A DNA stretch of 30,203 nucleotides. Origin: Gracilaria caudata (lineage: Eukaryota > Rhodophyta > Florideophyceae > Gracilariales > Gracilariaceae). The position numbers were made by a program, and so were the translations under genes. The stretch spans positions 1-30,203 of the forward strand of contig JASCIV010000229.1 in the NCBI GenBank assembly GCA_030374735.1, written 5' to 3'. Below the pieces are notes generated by a model, which saw only the letters and a program-made list of their open reading frames with translations, was not told where the DNA came from and made no database searches. Positions 1-9,542 of the stretch are shown here, in pieces (the stretch's first letter is position 1; each line of letters begins with the position of its first letter).

Positions 1-111
1 CAGACATTTGTTGCAGCTGGATTGCTTGCAAGTCTGTCGAGTTCATTGGGCACTGTGGCGAATGAGAGCGTGGAACGCTTTAATTCGAAGAAGAACAGTG
101 CTCTAGACTGA
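1..111 (+). CDS. 3' end of an unidentified ORF, possibly a transposase C-terminus
   Basis: An open frame runs from the window edge to a TGA at 109-111 and encodes about 36 residues. The stretch ANESVERFNSKK is loosely reminiscent of the NxSVER-F motif in the C-terminal dimerisation region of hAT transposases. The match is short, the usual following residues are not clear, and the rest of the gene lies outside the window. It could equally be a chance open frame. A mobile-element origin would suit the gene-poor DNA that follows. Confidence 0.2.
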   Translation, partial: QTFVAAGLLASLSSSLGTVANESVERFNSKKNSALD

Positions 112-2749
112 ACACTGTCTTAATTCGAACGCTTGTGGTGAGCTCAGCAATGCTCCGTGTTTAATTAGAAGCTATGTAGACATACGTATTAATGTTGATC
201 GCTATAAAGGCACCTGATTGCGGCGATTCGCAATCAGTGAAGGGGTCAGAGGGGGCACGAAGCCATCTGACCCTCAGTTTCTTGGTGCCGTATCTTCTCT
301 TTTGGCCGTGAGTTGGCACATCTAGACAACAGTCTGCAACTTCAATCGATGACATGTTTTGGAAATAGAATGGAATGAATTCGGCTCTGCTGTTGGGTGT
401 CTGTCTCGGGAACTTTTTCAAACGCCCTGTAATCCTTAAAGTAAGTAAGATTTGACGGCCCACAGGAGTGTAAGTCGCTGTTCGTATTCTTCTTTGGACA
501 GCATTTCTTAAAAACTTTCCTCAAAGCTGTTGTGCAACCTTCGGGATCAACGTGGCGTATTATCGTTGCCACCCGGAGAGGTGCATCTCAACTGGTCCGA
601 ACATGACATTTTGTTCGTTGAATACTGTGACTCCGTGAAACAAGGGTAAGCTAAACGAAAGATCTTTCGCGTGCTCCCATGCGCAAAAAAGGCGCATTAG
701 ATTTTAAACGCAAAACAAGTATTCAAGAGAAGTGTATTCTTTGTGATGCATATCCATGGAGTTAGTTATAGAGTCCCTCTTTCACGACGTACCCAGAGTA
801 CCTTGTTGGTAAAGGGTACTTGAGCAAGAACAGCGCTCCTTCATGTCCCCAAAACAGAATAGGTGGAATCACCATCTCACGGTCATATTCCGATTACCTA
901 CCCCACTACCTTCGTTCTTGACTCGTTCAGATACAATGAGACCACTGTTGAAAATGGCAGAGTACTGACCAAACGTCTAACACATCAATTTCCAATTTAA
1001 GGCGTTCATTGCAGGCGTGAACAACTTTTGACGCCTGTAAACTGGAGGCAAGGGACCGTCGAGAGTTTTTTTTTTTGGCTCCGATAAACACATCAAGCGT
1101 TGAGCGTTTCCAATGCGGTAGGTGTACGGCAAGTATAATACTGTTTTGGATCTAGCTCAGTCGCAAGCAGCGGATTAGTTCTAAAACTTTTCTCAGCAAA
1201 TGAGACAAAGCGTATCTTACTCCAGAAGGACCGACGAACAATCAGCTTTTCCCTTTCGATTTGTTAATCGCACTATCTTATTCTCCGGACAACTCAACAA
1301 ATTATACGGGTAAACTTCTCCTTTGCTCGGTTGTAAGCAGTTTCAAAATAGTAGAAGCTGGTTTACTACATTTGTGATGTGAGAGACATACTTTTCTGAT
1401 GACAGACATCGGCTTCGGGCACTATGCTGTCCGTCAAACCTTGCTTAGCACTTGGTTCTCTAATCGTTTATCTGTCAAATTGCGTTTCTACAGTTCCACA
1501 GGCGCCATGAGCCATTGTTTCCCGACAACTCTGGATCTAATATTCAACAGAAGAAGCAAAGCGCTTCTGATGAAATCAAACTCTATCGCCAAATCGTACC
1601 TCATTTGAAAGACGAAAACTCCAAAACTGCATTGAAATTACCGACAGTAAGGAGAATGAGCTGAAAGCAGGGGACAACCCTAATGCCACTGTAAGGGTGG
1701 TGATCACTACGCAAATGCACAAGTCGTCATCAGAATACAGTCGAAACTACACGTACTCGATTGTCTGTTGCTGTACGAAGACATCTGATAAGGTCGAGCC
1801 CCATTCTGACGATCATAGCCCTTCCTGTCGCAGTAGTATTCCCAAACTAAAACATTCTACGACGTTGATAATATCACAACACAAAGCTTGGTAGACAGGC
1901 AAAACAGAATGGCTTTAAGAGAAATGGACTCATATTCATCATGTAATCTTCTTTGTATGCGACAGATGTACTGCTTCAGGACGCGACTTTGGAAATGAAG
2001 CACGGGATACGTACGCCGTTCTGTACACTTCACGTTATGCGTTACGAGATACAGTAGCGCTTAGACCACGTCTGCCACACCAAGTGGTCGACATGAGAGA
2101 CATCAACTTCCCAAAGCACAGGCAATCAATCTCCGCGAGCATGACAAGCAACACAGTACATTTGAAGAATGTGAAGGGGCGCGGAGCTGCATGTTTGTGA
2201 GAGGGTTGAAATGCAACCGAGAAGGTTTTACTAGTGAGCGGTACTCATGAGCGACTTTGAGCTGAAAGACGCCGTTCAACGCGTGCTTACGGATGCGCAG
2301 GCAATCTCTGTCATCCTCTCAGGATTTCTGCAGCCCTTGACGATAGAAGAGATAATTCATACTGGTTAAGCGTGCTTTGTGGATCGACAAAGTATCGGAG
2401 AGATTGGGAGATATGAGGAGATTTGTGAGTGGTTCTTTTGGGTCCTTCTCAGGCTGTATTTATTGTGCGTCGGGGCTAGCCGCGACCGTTGTCGACGGTC
2501 AGAGTTTCAGAAGGTCGTTGATTACCGTCGTTCTCTCATCCGGCAGTGAACGCCTCCCGTGAGGCCGTTCGGCGCCTGCGCCGTTCTAACTGCAGCCGTC
2601 GACATGGACGCTGTTCTACGACACTGACGACCCCGCCAGGGCCGTCAGCGCCCGTCTACCGCGGGAGTTAGAGCAGCGACCATACGCAATAAACACCGTC
2701 TTTTGCTTGCGTCTCTTGTGTCTACATGCTTGCAGAACATCTGCCGAGA
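112..2749. other. Gene-poor stretch with no supported gene
   Basis: About 2.6 kb with only short frames on either strand. None shows a recognisable domain, convincing composition or clear promoter. A run of T's lies near 1066-1075. I see no tRNA, rRNA or terminal inverted repeats. It resembles decayed intergenic DNA of the kind that separates gene islands in compact algal genomes. Confidence 0.5.
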
Positions 2750-4287
2750 TCAATACTCTCCATTCTTTTCACTATCCCTTTTACACGCTTCGACGTCCGA
2801 CTCGCACTGCGATGACATTTTTGTCTCACTTGCATCCACAAGCCGTTCGCATCTAGTGCATTCAAGTCTGCCACATGGTTGAGATGCTCCCCGAATGTTT
2901 GCCCCATTTAGCCGCACTGTTTCCTTTGCGTTTAGCGAAAGGCAAAGCGTATCTTTCTCACATGTTTCCACCAGACCCACATCGTAGGAATGCTTTTGAC
3001 GCCTACCGAGAAGGTGAAAATCCCCAGCGTTTGTCTCTAACTGAAAAGCAGCATACATTGCCTCACAGTACTCCAAAGGCACATTCACCACTCGTGTACG
3101 AAAAAGACCAAGCAGTCGAACGTAAAATGCCATTGCACTAAGAATTGCCAGTGGTAGTGTCAACTTCCCGTCAACCACGAGATATCCAACTTCCTCAACG
3201 TCCTCCATATCCACAGGCTCTTCCACTTCTACAGGAACACCCATCGCTAACATACCGACAATTCCACCATACTGTTCATAATGAGGATATTTAGACCCAA
3301 AATCAGAATGATCTCTCATGGTAAAAACATTAAACACAAGTTTCACCATCTCAGCAAATCTCTGGATACAACCTTCACAACCGGGTTCACCGAAAGTATG
3401 AGCTCCTATTCTTATAACAGGTGCGTAAGAAAATTCATGCGTGAGGCCGTCCAAATTTCTGAATAAAGTAACCACAGCATCTCCAGACGCATCAAGAAAA
3501 ACCAAACAGATTTCGTCTCCCTGTACGTAATGAAGCTGAGAATGTGCTTTTCTACAATATACATATGGATTTCCATCGGAGTCATCCATTCCCATGAAAT
3601 CATCGGTGCCAGGAGAAGATCCGTCCATGGGACGAATAATGGTGGCATTTTCAAAGCGATGATTGTAATCTGAAGTGAGACCATAATTAGCTCCATAACT
3701 TTCCTCGATAGATCCGTTTTGCTTTTTGACACAACCGAAACCGTAATGAGCCTGCTCCTTTCCCACAACGCAAGGTTCAGGAAAGGAAACAAGCGAAGTA
3801 TTTCCTGCGTAGCACTTTCGATCTGCTCTAAGCTTCCTCACATATCTTATGTGGGAATCAACAAAGGGACATTCTTCCAGACGATAGAATATGTCGCTAA
3901 TATTCGTACTTTCACCAAAGGTACCAAAAAGGTTAGAAACGGAGGTGTTGGCAGAAATTTCAATGAGAGAAATTGGACCACCAGTAACAATAGTTTTGAA
4001 GTCATAGTCGAACGCAAACTCGGTGAACAATAAGGCCGCCAGCAAACTTGCAAAAAAACGAACTTCAATATCATTTCCTTCTTTCCACCAACGGCAGGTC
4101 CTGAGAAATCTCTCTTGAGAACTTGTGTTGTAATTTTGACTTTCTTCCCTGAAATGGCAAGACTTTGTGCCCGGAATCGATTAATTTCGGTTATCGCTGG
4201 TTCGATGAGAAGAGCCACGACGATTTCAATGACCAAGAATTTGATGACGTTTGCAACCGAGTTGTCAATCCTCACTTCCAGCTTCAT
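2750..4287 (-). CDS. Membrane protein of unknown family; 5' part requires a splice or frameshift
   Basis: The main open frame (2750-4045 and a little upstream) encodes over 430 residues but has no in-frame ATG before its upstream stop near 4180; its listed first codon is TTG. A second frame on the same strand supplies an ATG at 4287, beginning MKLEVRIDNS. It then has a hydrophobic stretch of about 20 residues. The two frames overlap between about 4045 and 4180, so a GT-AG intron of 3n+2 length or a sequencing or real frameshift must join them; no splice pair is clearly best. The body has a hydrophobic N-terminal segment (FFASLLAALLF), several Asn-X-Ser/Thr sequons, paired cysteines (GCEGC, CTRC) and a second hydrophobic segment (LPLAILSAMAFYV) about 290 residues in. 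This suggests an exported or membrane-anchored glycoprotein. I do not recognise the family. It could also be a pseudogene with one frameshift. Confidence 0.55.
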
Positions 4288-5292
4288 TTTTTCAAGGTTG
4301 AGGGTCTTCCAAGTCGAGGTGTAGATTGGAAGGTTGAACGAACTTTGAGGACGGCAGAAAGGACATGGGGGAGCATGAAGAGGGTGGCGACAAGGTTCAG
4401 GCTTTATGTCACCAAGCTGTGTTGAGAGTGCACTTTTATAAGGAAGCTGAAGGTGGTAACAATCATTGTTGTTCTCAGTTTTGAAGCTCGCTCGGGTCGC
4501 ATAGTTCTTGATATAATGCCAACAGTTGGCAGAGGTAAATAGCTCTCGCATAGGATAATTGCAAACCCCAATGAAGTAGTGTCCTGCACAGCCTCCTTAC
4601 TGCTTGCAAGTAATATATTCGGTATTGCCATTTAATTGGTTGATTTACAAGGGTAATACACTCGAGAAAATACAACGGTACCTGAAGTGAGTCATGTCTT
4701 AAAGAGTGCGTTAACTACAAACCAGGAGAAGGACTTGAACCTACAACCACTGGTTTATGCAAACTATATTTGCAATGCGGAAGATGTCCGTGGAGCGCTC
4801 ATTGGCTGTTCAGGCAAGTGAACACGCTGATGAATGCTTAGTAAGGTTTAAAACGATGAAAGTTGGCAATCGACAATTGCTCTTGCTCGTCGCACGCAAT
4901 CTCTATCGGGCAAATGATCATGACCAGGGCCGAGGTTGACGACGAGGCTTTTTTCTTAGCCCATTCATCGCCGAGACCCGGTTTCTAACGTCCGGTTTAA
5001 GTAAATTTCCATACACTGCATAACAATGCCACCTAAGCCAGGATTCGCGCGACGGGAATGCATTCGTTCTCATGTAGCAGCGCATGCGTGATGCGGTAGA
5101 CAAGGGTACAAGGGTAGGGCCGATAGAGTTCAACCCATGTCTGTGCCGCACTGCGGCACCACAGCGGCACACAGCACACGGTGTGCCGCACACCACGACA
5201 GGCGGAATGCGTTGTACAAAGGTACACTAAAAGGCGCGTGGGCTTTCTTCGGGGGATCCCTCACCCCAATACTAGTCCCGGACTCAAGCGAC
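4288..5292. other. Intergenic region without a supported gene
   Basis: Only short overlapping frames occur here. A tRNA B-box-like string lies on the minus strand at 4731-4741 without a foldable tRNA around it. GC-rich short palindromes cluster at 5143-5194. No protein domain is visible. Confidence 0.4.
5143..5194. repeat. Cluster of short GC-rich palindromes
   Basis: A perfect 8-bp inverted repeat with a one-base centre lies at 5143-5159 (GTGCCGCA/TGCGGCAC). A second inverted repeat with 6-bp arms and a 3-base loop lies at 5180-5194 (GGTGTG/CACACC). Between them the word GCGGCAC recurs. Either could form a small hairpin or be a dyad binding site. No gene start is close enough to assign a role. 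Confidence 0.45.
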
Positions 5293-5808
5293 TTAACCTC
5301 TCCCAACCGGACGGGCTGGAACGACTTCCGCGCCCGACATGGAGAAGATACTCGGGGACGACGAAGACGGCGGCGGCGCGAGAAAAAGGGATAGATGTGA
5401 AGCAGCGTATGGACCACGGAGACCCGATTGCGTTTTGAAAGCAATGATTTCTTGAGTATAGCGAAGACAAAACTGTCGCATCCAGTGTGATTTCCGCTGC
5501 TTCAGGACCTGGTGCACTACGGTAGGGTTCGCAGCAACAGCAGTTTCATCAGCATCCTGGGCCTGTCGCACAAGTTGTTGCAGAGATGCGGGTGCAAGTT
5601 TTGCCCCATGCTGCTTTGTACCGTAGCACTGGCGACACATTGAATCGAAGCGCCGGGCGCGCCCGACACGCCGTGTCCGACAGAAACATTGCATCTTGTT
5701 GCAAAAGTCTTGGATTTTAAAAGCAACAGTGGCCTGTGACGAGCCAAACACACTGAGAACATCCAGGCATTCTTGATTCGTTGAACCATTACGAAATGGC
5801 ATGCGCAT
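5293..5808 (-). CDS. Doubtful hypothetical ORF, Cys-containing
   Basis: From the ATG at 5808 the frame encodes about 171 residues. The first two-thirds look protein-like, with four cysteines grouped as CFC and CRQC around a basic segment (RRVGRARRF), then a Gln/Ala-rich helix-like region. The C-terminal third becomes Ser/Pro-rich low complexity. No domain is recognised. It sits in gene-poor DNA, so it may be a decayed gene or mobile-element fragment, or not coding at all. Confidence 0.22.
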   Translation of the reverse strand: MRMPFRNGSTNQECLDVLSVFGSSQATVAFKIQDFCNKMQCFCRTRRVGRARRFDSMCRQCYGTKQHGAKLAPASLQQLVRQAQDADETAVAANPTVVHQVLKQRKSHWMRQFCLRYTQEIIAFKTQSGLRGPYAASHLSLFLAPPPSSSSPSIFSMSGAEVVPARPVGRG

Positions 5809-6735
5809 GCTCCGCGTCGAATCTAGTCGTTGACAACTTGCCTTACAGGAGGGGGTATAGGTGGGGTGGCCACGATACGACTCCAACCCAGATGTTATCC
5901 GGGCCGACGTAGAATTGGCTCAGCTCAAAGTAGCGCCTAAGGCGGCACGGGCGTCACTACGTGCCGTTTTGTTTTCCGCGCCAAGACCAGAAAGCAACAC
6001 ACACGCAATCATTGCGCAGCTTGCCACTATGTTCAGCCGCATGGCGACGCCTTGTGTTTTACGTACGCTAAGCTGATGAGTGCAACTGGCCATGAGAGAG
6101 AGAGAGAAGTTGTTTCAGATCGAGAGCGCCTGTAAAGCGTTCTGCGAGCGGAGCGAGAGGGAACCGTCATCCGTCATGCATTTTGTCAGCTGTCTTCGAA
6201 TACGCGGGCCATTCTACCGGCAACAAGGTGAGCAGATTAAGTGCGCCATGGCCGTCTTAGTTTGTTGTCTAGTTCGCGTTGAGGTTCAAGATCATCTTGA
6301 ACATGATGTTGTTGTGGCAAAATGCTAATACTTAGCCGAGGTCAATAAAAAAGTGCCTTCATATGAAGTTAAGCCGACTACTAAGATGGCTTAGGATTAC
6401 ATGCACTGACGGCTTGCGTTCCTAAGGCGTTTAGTTACAGTTGTACTCGCAGAGGGCGAAGAGGCAAGATGGTGCACAGCACTAGGCTCGTAAAGAAAGG
6501 ACTCTAGGGCTGAGTAGCAGCAGCAGACCGTAACAGTGGTTGTGTACGTGTGTTGGTCCCTTTGAAACACCATATCGATCGCCTTTTGGTCGGTGTTTTC
6601 CGTCGTTGGCGGTGCGGCGAAGCATTTGTGGTGTTGTCAACGTTTACCCGACAGCGCTACGGTGTGTTAAGTTAGCTCGCATTGTGGATTGTAGTACATT
6701 CTCTCCGGGGATTCAAAAATGAGCGGCAGTGACGG
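5809..6735. other. Intergenic region downstream of the DnaJ gene
   Basis: No supported gene. A (GA)n run lies near 6092-6104. Short frames on the plus strand lack any recognisable domain. The 3' untranslated region of the minus-strand DnaJ gene should lie at its right-hand end, below 6736. Confidence 0.4.
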
Positions 6736-7320
6736 TTACGAGGTACATTCTTTCACGCTGAAGCATCTGTTGTTCTCACACACCTTGCTCTGAAAACAGA
6801 CGCGTCGCGGAGGTTGCCGTTGTTGAAAGCGATGCTGACGAGAGCCGCTGTGAAATCCGAAGCCACGACCGCCGCCGCCACCGCCGCCTCCAAACGCGCC
6901 GCCAAACATATCCGCAAATATGTTGGCGTCAAAATCTGCAAAACCGCCGCCAAAAGAAGCATGATGATGGCCGCCACCAAAGCCGTGGTTATGGTGAAAG
7001 CCGCCGCCTCCACCGGACGCACCGTTCTGCAGCCCTTCTTCGCCGAACTGGTCGTACTGACGTCGTTTTTGGTCATCTGACAATACCTCGTATGCGGTTG
7101 ATATTTGCTTGAACTTCTTCTCGTACTTCTTGTTTCCTGGATGCTTGTCTGGATGATACATCTTTGCTAATTGTCGGTACGACTTCTTTATGACGCTTGT
7201 TGATGCGTCGCGTGGAACACCCAAAAGGTCGTAGTAGTCACGTCCGGCATGCGCTGAATGCACTGTCGTTAATACAAGCAATAGCGCGAGTTTGACGAAG
7301 AGTGAAGGAGACGCCGACAT
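6736..7320 (-). CDS. ER-lumenal J-domain protein (DnaJ/Hsp40, short form)
   Basis: This 194-residue protein begins with a clear signal peptide, hydrophobic core about residues 8-20 and likely cleavage after AHA (residue 25). The J domain follows directly (about 28-92) with the catalytic HPD tripeptide at 56-58, which stimulates Hsp70 ATPase activity. A Gly/Phe-rich segment follows (about 98-160), unusually rich in His. The protein then ends after a short tail with four cysteines (CFQSKVC, CFSVKEC). Full-length DnaJ and DNAJB11 carry a large C-terminal substrate-binding region that is absent here, so this is a short form, more like DNAJB9 in size. By family knowledge it would be a BiP co-chaperone in the ER lumen. 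No KDEL-like retention signal is seen at the C-terminus. It shares an upstream region with the PP2C gene. The start is the first ATG and gives a complete signal peptide. Confidence 0.9.
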   Translation of the reverse strand: MSASPSLFVKLALLLVLTTVHSAHAGRDYYDLLGVPRDASTSVIKKSYRQLAKMYHPDKHPGNKKYEKKFKQISTAYEVLSDDQKRRQYDQFGEEGLQNGASGGGGGFHHNHGFGGGHHHASFGGGFADFDANIFADMFGGAFGGGGGGGGRGFGFHSGSRQHRFQQRQPPRRVCFQSKVCENNRCFSVKECTS

Positions 7321-8540
7321 GTTTCCTGTGCGCGTCGGATGCGGGTGGAAGCGGGAGTTCGCTGTGCGACGCGAGAGGCGGAGGTGCGGAGGAGACGGCG
7401 GTTGGCGATGTTATGTGTGTTGATGAGCCGTGTGAGGTGTCGCGTCGACCCATCAATCTCTTTTGGGGAGCATTGACCAATCGCAACACAGCGTCAACGC
7501 GTACGCGTAGCTTTGGATTGAGCGCAGCCATCTCAGCGGCCAATAGCAGCGGGCGGCGCAAGAGACTCGTACCGTGGGGCAACGGCAGCTGATTGGTGCT
7601 GCTGCAAACTGTCACGTGGAGCATTTCTCGCACGCTATGCGTTTACCTTCGCCGTGCAACCTCTCTCGCCGCGCGCGCGATGATTGCCGCGCCGCCATCT
7701 CCGCGCCGACTGTCGTAAGCTTGCGGCTCGCGCCCGCCGCACATGCAATGCAGCTACGTGGTCGGCGACGCAGTGCAATGCGCGAGCGTAGCTTGACGCG
7801 TCTCCGACTCGCCGCGCCCGCCTTCTTGGCCGCTTGAGTGCGCCCCGAAACGTACACATTGCGCTCCGCTTCGGGAAACCGCAATTCACGCAGCGAGCAA
7901 CGCAGAACCATGTCATGCGAAACAAACCTCTCTTCCGCTGAGCGAGGCGCCGCCCCAACCACTACATAAGCGCTGCCGCCTTGCCTCCAGCTCTTCAGTC
8001 TCTCCCTCTTCCCCCGCCCAGCCGCCCATCGTCTCTATCATTGAACCATCTCTTCTCTTGCGCTTCTTGTGTGCTTCTTGTGTGCTTCTTGTGTACAGTT
8101 TTCTTTCTTTCTTGCGTCTATCCTCCTGCCTGCCTCAACACATCGACCGTTTCGCCCATTTTTGCATCCGTTCGTCGAACACATCGCCTCGGCATCCTAT
8201 ATTCTCAAAGAGCGCTGAAGCGTCCGTTTATTCGTTTTCGTATTCCAAACTTTGGCTACTCTCGAAACGCTCGCGCTCACACCGCTCAAGCCTTAGATTT
8301 CGTTGCTTGTGTGCACACCCAATCTCCACCTTGGATTGCGTTTCTCTCTCAAGGTTCTTGCATTCACCTGAAGCTCGGGACTAGATACACACACGCCCAC
8401 GTCCTAATCGGCTGTGGTATCAACTCAACTTTGCAAGCTTGAAACCTTCCCCCCATCCTTATCCCCTACCCCCTTCCTCCAACCCCCCTTCGCTGTTCCA
8501 ATACCTCAACCCAAAGTCTGCCGCCCAGCCTTGCATAACC
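7321..8540. promoter_or_regulatory. Divergent promoter region of DnaJ (-) and PP2C (+) genes
   Basis: The left part (about 7321-7960) is GC-rich and contains a CACGTG palindrome at 7613-7618, CCAAT on the plus strand at 7477-7481 and CCAAT on the minus strand at 7592-7596. These are plausible CCAAT-box and G-box/E-box elements for either gene. A weak TATA-like ACTACATAAG lies at 7961-7970. From there to 8540 the plus strand becomes strongly pyrimidine-rich and lacks ATG, as expected of a transcribed leader for the phosphatase gene. Exact transcription starts cannot be read from the sequence. Confidence 0.5.
8062..8094 (+). repeat. Three perfect copies of an 11-nt tandem repeat
   Basis: The unit GCTTCTTGTGT is repeated three times without error in the presumed 5' leader of the PP2C gene. 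It adds to the pyrimidine-rich character of the leader. It may be a simple slippage product or a repeated RNA-binding site. Confidence 0.85.
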
Positions 8541-9542
8541 ATGTTCCGCAAGTTCTACGACCAACTTTTCGCACGTACCTTTTTCGCAAGAAGTGCTGCA
8601 AAGTCCGTCACCGGCAGAATGCACCAGGCCGATGGAATTCCAAATCAAGACAGCTCCTTCGTGTTAAACTCCCCCGACAGTCAACCGCGTCAAAGCCGCA
8701 AGTTACGCAGAAGCCCTGGGGGAGTACGAGGTCTGTTCGCCATTGGTGTGTTCGACGGGCACGGTCCGCAGGGACATGACGCAAGTGCCCTGGCCGCTGA
8801 ACGTATGCGATTTGCTCTCAGTCGCATTTCAGATGACCAGAAGAATATGTCTCTGGAAGACACTTTGAAACTGGCTTTCACAGAGACAATATCGGCGTTG
8901 AATTCTGCCCCTTGCAGTGAGAGCAGCGGAACCACTGGATCGGTGGTCGTTGTGAGGAACGATGATGTCGTGGTGGCCAATGTGGGCGATTCGGCCGTTT
9001 ACTGTGTGTCTCGATCGAAGTGGACTCGCCGTCCTCGAGTGCACTACGTCAGCCCGATGCACAGGCCTACGAATCCTGCCGAAGCTGAGCGTATCAAGCT
9101 GTGCGGCGGACGAGTTCAAGACGGCTATGTCGTCAATGAATGTGCCACGCAGGTAAGTGATCTTGTCGTACTTCCCACCCTCCCCCAGTGTGAAGTGTTT
9201 GCGCTAACGTTTCGTGAACATCTCCTTTTTTGTGTTTTTTTTTCTTGTGCGAAGGGAATCGGAGTCAGCCGAACTATTGGAGATCGTGACATGCGTCAGC
9301 ACGGGTGCGTGCCAGACCCGACGTATTACAGCTTCAAGTTGCAGAGAAGGGATTACGCGTTCGTCATAGCTTCTGATGGACTTTGGGATGTACCTGAACT
9401 GGACGGCGAAAAAGTCGTTATGACAGCAACCAGCGGCATTGGCACCACCCCTCAACAGGTTTGTGCGCGATTGCAAAAGACGGCCAAGGTCCAGCAAGGC
9501 CCCTCTGATGACTGCACCGTCGCTTGCATGATAGTGATCTAG
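8541..9542 (+). CDS. PP2C-type protein phosphatase, two exons
   Basis: This is a metal-dependent Ser/Thr phosphatase of the PPM/PP2C family. The first ATG after a long ATG-free leader is at 8541 (context AACCATGT). Exon 1 is 8541-9152 and exon 2 is 9255-9542, giving 299 residues. Motifs appear in family order: GIPNQD (32-37), VFDGHG (70-75, metal-binding Asp72), GTTGS, VANVGDSAVY, then after splicing GIGVSRTIGDRD, ASDGLWDV and the closing SDDCTVACMI. All metal-binding Asp positions expected of an active enzyme appear present. Splicing is required to bring CATQ next to GIGVSRTIGD, the usual spacing. Length matches single-domain plant and algal PP2Cs. There is no signal or membrane segment, so it is probably cytosolic or nuclear. 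Substrate is unknown. Confidence 0.92.
   Translation: MFRKFYDQLFARTFFARSAAKSVTGRMHQADGIPNQDSSFVLNSPDSQPRQSRKLRRSPGGVRGLFAIGVFDGHGPQGHDASALAAERMRFALSRISDDQKNMSLEDTLKLAFTETISALNSAPCSESSGTTGSVVVVRNDDVVVANVGDSAVYCVSRSKWTRRPRVHYVSPMHRPTNPAEAERIKLCGGRVQDGYVVNECATQVSDLVVLPTLPQCEVFALTFREHLLFCVFFSCAKGIGVSRTIGDRDMRQHGCVPDPTYYSFKLQRRDYAFVIASDGLWDVPELDGEKVVMTATSGIGTTPQQVCARLQKTAKVQQGPSDDCTVACMIVI
9153..9254 (+). other. Intron of the PP2C gene (102 nt)
   Basis: The donor is GTAAGT, a canonical match, and the acceptor is a T-rich tract ending in GCGAAG. Its length is 102 nt, a multiple of three, and it contains no in-frame stop, so the unspliced RNA would still encode one continuous protein with 34 extra residues. 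Homology across the junction (CATQ-GIGVSR) supports removal. Confidence 0.88.

Noticed and set aside
4731..4741. tRNA B-box-like string on the minus strand (GGTTCAAGTCC)
   Set aside because: The T-stem has a mismatch, the upstream sequence lacks a usable anticodon arm, and the acceptor does not pair.
7981..8442. Open frame ahead of the PP2C gene
   Set aside because: It contains no ATG, is C/T-driven low complexity, and fits a 5' leader better.
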